Assembly (NCBI RefSeq): GCF_023278565.1
Contig: NC_064672.1
Location: 2,170,001 to 2,234,000, forward strand
Source of the DNA: Colletotrichum lupini
Taxonomy: Eukaryota; Ascomycota; Sordariomycetes; Glomerellales; Glomerellaceae
Reading direction: 5' to 3'
DNA length: 64,000 bases
The number at the start of each line of letters is the position of its first letter. The stretch's first letter is position 1. A program made the translations under genes and the position numbers. The notes under the pieces were generated by a model. That model was not told where the DNA came from and made no database searches. It saw only the letters and a list, made by a program, of their open reading frames with translations. Positions 58,213 through 64,000 of the stretch are shown here, in pieces.

Positions 58213-60298
58213 ATGTGGCTTCTTAAAGCCGCTACGATAGCAGCAGCAGCTGCAGCAGCAGGTCTTCCACTTGGGCCTCTGCACCCAGTTCAATTAGAAG
58301 AGAGGCAGCTTGCCGATGCAACTTCTTTCATCGCGGAGCTCCCAACTGGACAGCAACAAGCTGATCCAACATCGACAACAGCGGCCGTTGCAACAACTCC
58401 ACCTCCTCCACCCCCTCCACCGCCGCCTCCCCCGCCAACCTCAACATCGACAACGTCGACTACTACGCCGCCGCCTCCACCTCCACCGCCAACGACGACG
58501 TCTACATCGATATCGATCCCGGCGCCAACAACTGTAATAATATCTTCGTCCGTGGCAACACCTCCCCCGCCGCCGCCACCAACGACATCGACGACATCGC
58601 AAGCTCCGTCTACTACGGTAGCACCCCCAGTATTTTCTCCGCCCCCGGCACCGACAACGACAAACCAAGTAAGGACAACGACATCGATGCCGATCGCTCT
58701 TCCGGCCAGCACGACTGGCGCTGCAGTACAGCAGCCTCCTCCGCAAGGAGCAGGGTCAGCCCAGCCTCCAACCGAGAGACTCGTTGATCCCGCTCAAGGC
58801 GCTTTCATCGGCGGCGACCCCACGACTAACATCGATGTACCGGTCACTTTCCTCTTCCTGCTGCTCTTCGCGGCTGGTGCGTACACGCACATTAGGATCT
58901 ACCGTGCCAATGCCAAACGCGGCCACAAGTTCCTGCTATCCGATCTCATGTTCGATTTCTGCATGGTCAGAACTGTCACTTGTATTATGAGAATTGTCTG
59001 GGCTTTTGAGAAGGGCCGAGTTGTGATTCTCGTCGCACTAATCGTCCAGTTCGGAGGGTAGGTCTTTAATCGAATATCCACACCCAAAGTACTGTTACTA
59101 ACTTCGTTATAGAGCTGTCGTGGTGATGGTGGTCAATATCTTCTTTGCTCAAAGAATTGTTCGGTCGATCCATCCTCACTTTGGATGGCATCCCGCCTTC
59201 CGGGTCTTCATCCTTTTCTTCCTTTTCTCGGTCCCGGCCGTGGTTGTCTCGAACAGTACGTCGATTGGTGTCTCATTCTTCAAGATTGAGGACCAGGACC
59301 GAGTCGACACCGCACTCAATGTCCTCAAAGCTGGTGTCTCGTGGATCATGCTTCTCGCGGTCCTGCCACTCATCATCGTCATCATCGCAGCAGTGATTCC
59401 TGGACCTAGACCCGAGAGATTCGGGCAAGGTGATACTCATCAGAAAATTGCCGTCCTCTTCATTGGCGCCATCCTGCTAATTGGTGGTCACGCGGTGCGT
59501 CTTGCGGCGACTCTGATGGCCGAGCCACCCAATACACCAAACAAACTCTTCAGCAAAGAAGTGTTTTACACCACCGGTTTCATGTTGGAGATTTTTGTTG
59601 TGGTTTTCTATGCAGTTATCCGCATCGATCTCTTGTTCCACGTCCCCAATGGATCGAAGGGCCCGGGAGACTACTCCAGGAAGCCGAAGCCTGGTGAAGA
59701 AGACTACGAGGCTGCACTCCTCACCAGAGAAGAAATCGAAGATGAGCTGGCCGGACTGGGCCACCCGTATGAAGTTGTCGACTCTTCCGGCCTGGGCAGA
59801 GATGGCTCTGGCCGCACCATTGTCGCCTTCAGCACAAGACGTATGAACGGCGAGAAGCCTGTCGTACTACCGCCCAGACCAGAAGCATACAGCCGTGTCA
59901 GATCGATCCGTGGGTCTGTCAGGTCCATGCGTGGCTCCATGAGGTCTGCTGGCGGTGGCATCTCTCGGATGATGTCAGTGCGCAGGTCTGCTGCCGCGCC
60001 GTATTTGAACGAGGTCGAAGTCGGTCAGCCCGAGTTCAGAGACAATCCTTTCCAAACACCACCAGTCAGTCATTACGGTGTAGCACAGCCACTGTTCATT
60101 CAGTCGCGGTTCAGCAGATACACGGATCCAGAGGATGCGAGGACACCTTTGCGACCAGAAAGTCAGGCGACGTCTGGAGAGATCCCGCTGAGTCTTGATC
60201 GGGAAGGTCTCGGCCCTTACGAGGGACGGCCTCTTGCTCGACGGTCATCAGTACAAAAGTTTACAGCACAGGAGAGGGAGGGAAACCCCCTGAAGTAG
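58213..60298 (+). CDS. DUF3112-family seven-helix membrane protein with proline-rich ectodomain
   Basis: Two exons (58213-59057, 59113-60298) give 676 residues. A signal-like N-terminus (MWLLKAATIAAAAAAAG) leads into about 190 residues of low complexity, with uninterrupted runs of 13, 8 and 7 prolines separated by Ser/Thr tracts. Membrane helices begin at VPVTFLFLLLFAAGAYTHIRIYR and continue through MVRTVTCIMRIVWA, VVVMVVNIFFAQRIVRSIHPHFGWHPAF and later segments to VFYTTGFMLEIFVVVFYAVIRIDLLF. These blocks are those of the fungal DUF3112 family, which has no established function. The cytoplasmic tail of about 200 residues contains an Arg/Ser repeat (RSIRGSVRSMRGSMRS). The likely role is a cell-surface sensor or transporter; this is inference. 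Confidence 0.87.
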
Positions 60299-60845
60299 AG
60301 GGCTTATGAGTATGAATCTAGACAGTACATGTAGTGGGAAACAGGAAAGGATACTAGCGGGATCAACTTGGTTGCTGGAATGACAGCATAATGGAGTTCC
60401 AATACATATTTGCCAATTATTGTATATAGTAATCCAAGTTAGTGTATAAATCTTCATGTTGTTGTGCGCAAGGCAAATCTTTCCGTGAATCCCTACCGGA
60501 TGGACGGAAGTGTTTAGAGTTACTGAATCCTATGATGTGTTTTAAATGTCTCTACTGTTGATCTTGCCCCATCTTTGCCACATAGCCTACGTGTTGTACA
60601 CTGGAGATGCAACGGCCGGTTCCACACGTAAGAGTAGATTGGTGAGAGAGAACATTGAGCGAGCGCTCTACAGAACCGATTGAACGAAATTTGTCTCTCT
60701 GAAGTTCAAGGTATATTAATTTCGAGAGAGATTCTCCAATTTTCATTTGACGACCGCTTAGCATGTTCGTGACGGACCCTGCCGCAATACATCACCGCGC
60801 CCATGTCCAAACTCCTGCTTGATCGTACACGTTCCTATCCTTGCT
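60299..60845. other. convergent intergenic region
   Basis: 3' flanks of the DUF3112 and HsbA-like genes. No gene is seen. Confidence 0.5.
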
Positions 60846-61643
60846 TTAATGCTTCCTAAGGCCGAGCAATCCCATTAGTCCACCTAAGAGTCCTCCTCCA
60901 CCACCTGGTCCCGCCGCCGGAGCTTCTGCTGGAGCCTCCGGGGCAGCAGCAGGAGGGGGCGGGGGATTTTCGATAGCAGTCGCTAGCCCAACGGCCGTCC
61001 CATCCGGCATAACGGCTTGGCAAACAGTCGTGGCACCGGGAGGGGCGGCCGGTGGACCTGGAGGGGGTGCGGCGGGAAGAGGCGCGACAGAAGTGCCACC
61101 AAAGACGCCAATGCCTTGGTCCAGAACGGTGCTGAGAGCCGTTGCGCTCTTTTGCGCATCACCATTGAGTTCGGGAGGGACCTTGCTGACGAGAGCTTGG
61201 GCAAGGGCGACGCTAGCAGACTTTTGATCCTGAAGAGCAACAGCCACCAGCGGTGTTGCGCCCAGAGAGTCAACCAGAGACTTCTTCGCTACAACGTCAT
61301 TGATGGTGACCTTGACGTTGTTTGTGAGAGCGTCGGTGGCAGCCTTGAGGTTGAGCGCATCCTTTTTGTTAAGGACTTCGGATCCCTGGACCTGGGTGGT
61401 GGCGTCTTCGATGGAACTCTTCACGTTGCCGACGGCATTCAAAAGCTGGATTCCGCCACCGAGGGTGACCGTGTTCGTGGCCTTCACGGAGTTATCAAGA
61501 CTTTGAAGTGCTGAGTTTATAGTGTTTAAAGCAGCTTGAATCGTTGCCAGGTCGCGCTTGTACTTGGCATGTTGTATAGAGACAGGAGCGGCGAGAACTG
61601 TAACCGCAGCAAAGGTAAAGGACAACAGAGAACGTAGTAACAT
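60846..61643 (-). CDS. HsbA-like hydrophobic surface-binding / cell-wall galactomannoprotein
   Basis: One exon, 265 residues. A signal peptide (MLLRSLLSFTFAAVTVLAA) is followed by a helical region (AALNTINSALQSLDNSV, TTQVQGSEVLNKKDALNLKAATDAL, NDVVAKKSLVDSLG) with the heptad-like pattern of the HsbA family (PF12296). Members are secreted or wall-bound, bind hydrophobic surfaces and can recruit cutinases. The C-terminus is a Pro/Ala/Gly-rich low-complexity tail ending GGLLGGLMGLLGLRKH, longer than usual and not a clear GPI signal. The long run of Ala and Pro there suggests a wall linker. Confidence 0.88.
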   Translation of the reverse strand: MLLRSLLSFTFAAVTVLAAPVSIQHAKYKRDLATIQAALNTINSALQSLDNSVKATNTVTLGGGIQLLNAVGNVKSSIEDATTQVQGSEVLNKKDALNLKAATDALTNNVKVTINDVVAKKSLVDSLGATPLVAVALQDQKSASVALAQALVSKVPPELNGDAQKSATALSTVLDQGIGVFGGTSVAPLPAAPPPGPPAAPPGATTVCQAVMPDGTAVGLATAIENPPPPPAAAPEAPAEAPAAGPGGGGGLLGGLMGLLGLRKH

Positions 61644-62728
61644 CGTGAGCCTGCCGGAAGCCCGTCTCCTTAGACGAAAAGGATTGAAGTTCTGCTTCCT
61701 TTAAGATTAAAGAGAGTGTGGTGGGGAGGAGACAAACGAGGAGGAACTTCAGATCGTTCCAGCTCGGTGGGTTTGGATTATGAGTTGACGGATAGTAGGT
61801 GGGCAAGGAGGCTGTGAATGAAGTTTGGACACGACTACGACGTCCATATAACGCGAGTGAGAGGGAGGTGATGGCAGGGCCAGGCCCATCCTAAAGCGAC
61901 TTGGCTGCCGCAGGTCCCGATGTCACCAATAAGCCTAGCCTGAAATTTGGGATTGCCGGCTCTTTCATGAGGCAAAGTTGAGACGGTCTTGACTTTCGGT
62001 GTGGGAGCAGTGACATCCGTGATGTGAGTGGAGGGTTATTTCCTGCAGGCTGTCTCCTATCAACAGTCTGGGGCCAAGGTTGTAGGAGGTTGTGCAAGAT
62101 GAAGCCATGGGTACGGCGTTGTGATGGCCGGCGAGCTGTGCGATTTGGTAATGCGAGCCACATGCATTTCATATCGGTTCCCTAAAGAAGCAACTTAGTT
62201 CGAGTTCTAGTTTCAGGTACCGAAAGTCCAGACGATTCAGACCACTTGAGTTGGATATGCTGGATATGTTATCTTCTTACTCCCACCGGCTCGGTTTTCA
62301 AGACGACATTGCATCCATACCGCCGACTCAATAATGCAACGGTCACTAGGTGCTTGGCTGCAGCCCTTGACGACCTGACATTCTACCTAATGTTCCTACG
62401 TTCATGCATTCTCCGTCATGTTGAATTCCCTTGGTAATATCGAGGTATAGAACAGTTAGACCACGAATGTGACGTGAGGGGATATCGCCGAGTCAGGCAT
62501 TATCAGCTCGGACTCCCCCATATCATGTCATCGAATGAGTTTCCCGATTCAATGTTGATACAACCTTGACTCTACCCAGACCGTCTCAACTCTTTCTCGT
62601 TTTCGTTTCACAACTCGCACAGGCTTTGTTTCCTTGAGCAGGGCATTTATATGGTCTAATTCCGATCCGTGAAATGATCAACCCATGGCAGGGAAGGGGG
62701 GAAGCAGGGCTTAGTTGACAGCGGTCCC
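61644..62728. other. intergenic, 1.1 kb
   Basis: Promoter of the HsbA-like gene and 3' flank of the HET gene. No gene is seen. Confidence 0.5.
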
Positions 62729-64000
62729 CTAGACTAAAGTCAAAGTCTCCAACCTGTCATCGTCCAACCCAGAAAACGGCTTTGGGATTTCGTCATCCTC
62801 GAAGTTCAGGATACGAGCAGTTCCGACCACTTCGAACTCCTCGCCTCGTGGTCGGAGAATCAGCTCTTCCATTAACCCGGCCCCGAACACCGGCACGTCA
62901 CCGGTTTGGACTGGGCCGTCGCACACTGCCAGCATGCCCTGGCCAACCAGGCAAAGGCTCAGGCCCTGACAAGCCAGCAGGACTCTAGACGTGGTGTCAA
63001 TGTCTGTCATTTTCTCGTTCATCATTGACCAGCCAATGGACTGTGCATTGGGTCTCTCGCAGCCTCCATGCGCGCTCACGCATCGTCCACGCCGAGAAGC
63101 GGATTTGACTAGTTTTTTTGTCGACCGTTGTCCTTCGGCAGTGAAACCAATCATGAGCCCCTTGTAGAAGTTTGCCCACCAAGTCTGTGTGATATCCGCC
63201 TTGGGTTTGAATTCATCGTCGCTTGTCTTTTCGGTTGCTAGACTCGCGATGAGAGCAAGTAAGGCTTCGGCACCACGTCTTCGAGACGGAAAGAATTCTA
63301 GGCTCTCAGCAAAGAGAAACCATTGAGCTACTGCGGGTAAAACTAGATCTTTGATATCTTCGCCATAATTCACCGTTGTTGAAAGGTATCGTGCGTTTGG
63401 TACATGGGATCCGCTAATCATTGTCACAGGCGGCAGGCGTCGAGCCCTGATTAATAATTGTCCGGTGTTGCGTCCGCTTTGTAAGAGGCCAATTGCCGAA
63501 ACCTCTTCAGCGATGATCGGTGGAGGATTCGAAAGCAGGTCCCACTGATCTTTAAAACCTCCAGGGCTGAATTGGCTGAAGTCTGGAACCCATGATGGCA
63601 GTCCGTCTACTTTGTCTTCGCTAGACCCCATATGCAAAACCCAAAATGAACCCGAATGAAGGCAGAGAGCCAATGCGAGGTCCTCATATACTCTAGTGAC
63701 GGGTTTCGTGTAATCCGGATTCGGCACGCTGATACCGAGCCTTCCGAGAAGGTTATAGAGTGAAAAGCTCTGGTCGCGTTTGTCCATTGCATTTCTCCTT
63801 CTGATCGTCTTTATCAACCGGATTTCGAGATATGCAGAGGTCAGCTTTGGGATATTCGAGTTTTCCTGCTTCTCTCCGAGTAAGACTGAGCGATAATTCA
63901 TTTTCATCCCGAAGCTGTCTGCGAGATTGACTAAATCAAGCTCGTTTCTTCGGTGGCCAAACTTGCGACCCGCGAGAGTAATCCAGTGCTTTAAACACGC
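62729..64000 (-). CDS. HET (heterokaryon incompatibility) domain protein, C-terminal part
   Basis: The frame is open to the right edge, so the start and the N-terminal HET core lie outside the window; 423 codons are visible. RRRNAMDKRDQSFSLYNLLG followed by PDYTKPVTRVYEDLALAL corresponds to the family's block in which R..xx.DPRDKIYALLGL leads into PDY...V. LPSWVPDFSQF is the next conserved block. The remaining 300 residues are the variable C-terminal region, ending with a conserved-looking CLVGQGMLAVCDG... and LILRPRGEEFEVVGTARI. Proteins of this class are cytosolic and several trigger programmed death after fusion of unlike hyphae; most are uncharacterised. No intron is needed in the visible part. 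Confidence 0.85.
   Translation of the reverse strand, partial: ACLKHWITLAGRKFGHRRNELDLVNLADSFGMKMNYRSVLLGEKQENSNIPKLTSAYLEIRLIKTIRRRNAMDKRDQSFSLYNLLGRLGISVPNPDYTKPVTRVYEDLALALCLHSGSFWVLHMGSSEDKVDGLPSWVPDFSQFSPGGFKDQWDLLSNPPPIIAEEVSAIGLLQSGRNTGQLLIRARRLPPVTMISGSHVPNARYLSTTVNYGEDIKDLVLPAVAQWFLFAESLEFFPSRRRGAEALLALIASLATEKTSDDEFKPKADITQTWWANFYKGLMIGFTAEGQRSTKKLVKSASRRGRCVSAHGGCERPNAQSIGWSMMNEKMTDIDTTSRVLLACQGLSLCLVGQGMLAVCDGPVQTGDVPVFGAGLMEELILRPRGEEFEVVGTARILNFEDDEIPKPFSGLDDDRLETLTLV

Noticed and set aside
58290..58712. 140-codon antisense frame rich in Gly and Val
   Set aside because: Direct complement of the proline-run region of the DUF3112 gene.

Overview
The window is nuclear DNA of a filamentous ascomycete, probably a sordariomycete. 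The genes carry short spliceosomal introns (about 50-90 bp). The families are typical of such fungi: LaeA-like methyltransferase, GH18 endochitinase, GH128 glucanase, NLP proteins, ARCA-like Zn2Cys6 regulator, fungal rhodopsin-domain and DUF3112 membrane proteins, HsbA and a HET protein. The transposons show repeat-induced point mutation (RIP). I cannot name the species from the sequence.

Layout. 1-36 is the last 36 bases of a Copia LTR. 0.5-9.3 kb: a nine-exon methyltransferase, a secreted chitinase, a membrane-anchored aspartyl-protease-like protein lacking both catalytic Asp residues, an FMN reductase and an intron-containing tRNA-Thr. 9.6-19.7 kb: a tiny secreted protein, then a GPI-type GH128 glucanase cut in two by a 7.0-kb RIP-decayed Ty1/Copia element with 205-bp LTRs and a perfect 5-bp target duplication. 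20-30.4 kb: a Cys-rich membrane protein and a group of three NLP (NPP1) paralogs around an unknown secreted protein. The NLPs share an intron position and the same unusual substitutions in the signature heptapeptide, and one has a roughly 315-residue mucin-like extension. 31.3-32.1 kb: an AT-rich inverted-repeat transposon lying between a TATA-containing region and the start codon of a PhyH-type dioxygenase. That gene converges on an ARCA-like regulator. 40-49 kb: a ZIP zinc transporter with a cluster of CAAGGT motifs upstream, a Cys/His-module protein whose introns repeatedly split the same His codon, a membrane-anchored double-psi beta-barrel protein and a rhodopsin-domain protein. 52.7-64 kb: an esterase, a proline-rich DUF3112 membrane protein, an HsbA-like protein and the C-terminal part of a HET protein that runs off the right edge.

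How it fits together. The left half is rich in secreted or surface proteins (chitinase, protease-like protein, glucanase, NLPs, small secreted proteins) mixed with RIP-mutated repeats and long gene-poor stretches. This is the usual look of a fast-evolving accessory region of a host-associated or saprotrophic fungus. The right half is more ordinary. Three long stretches (35.8-40.1, 48.9-52.7 and 53.7-58.2 kb) hold no gene I can support. Exon structures were built by eye from splice signals and reading-frame continuity; cDNA would settle them.
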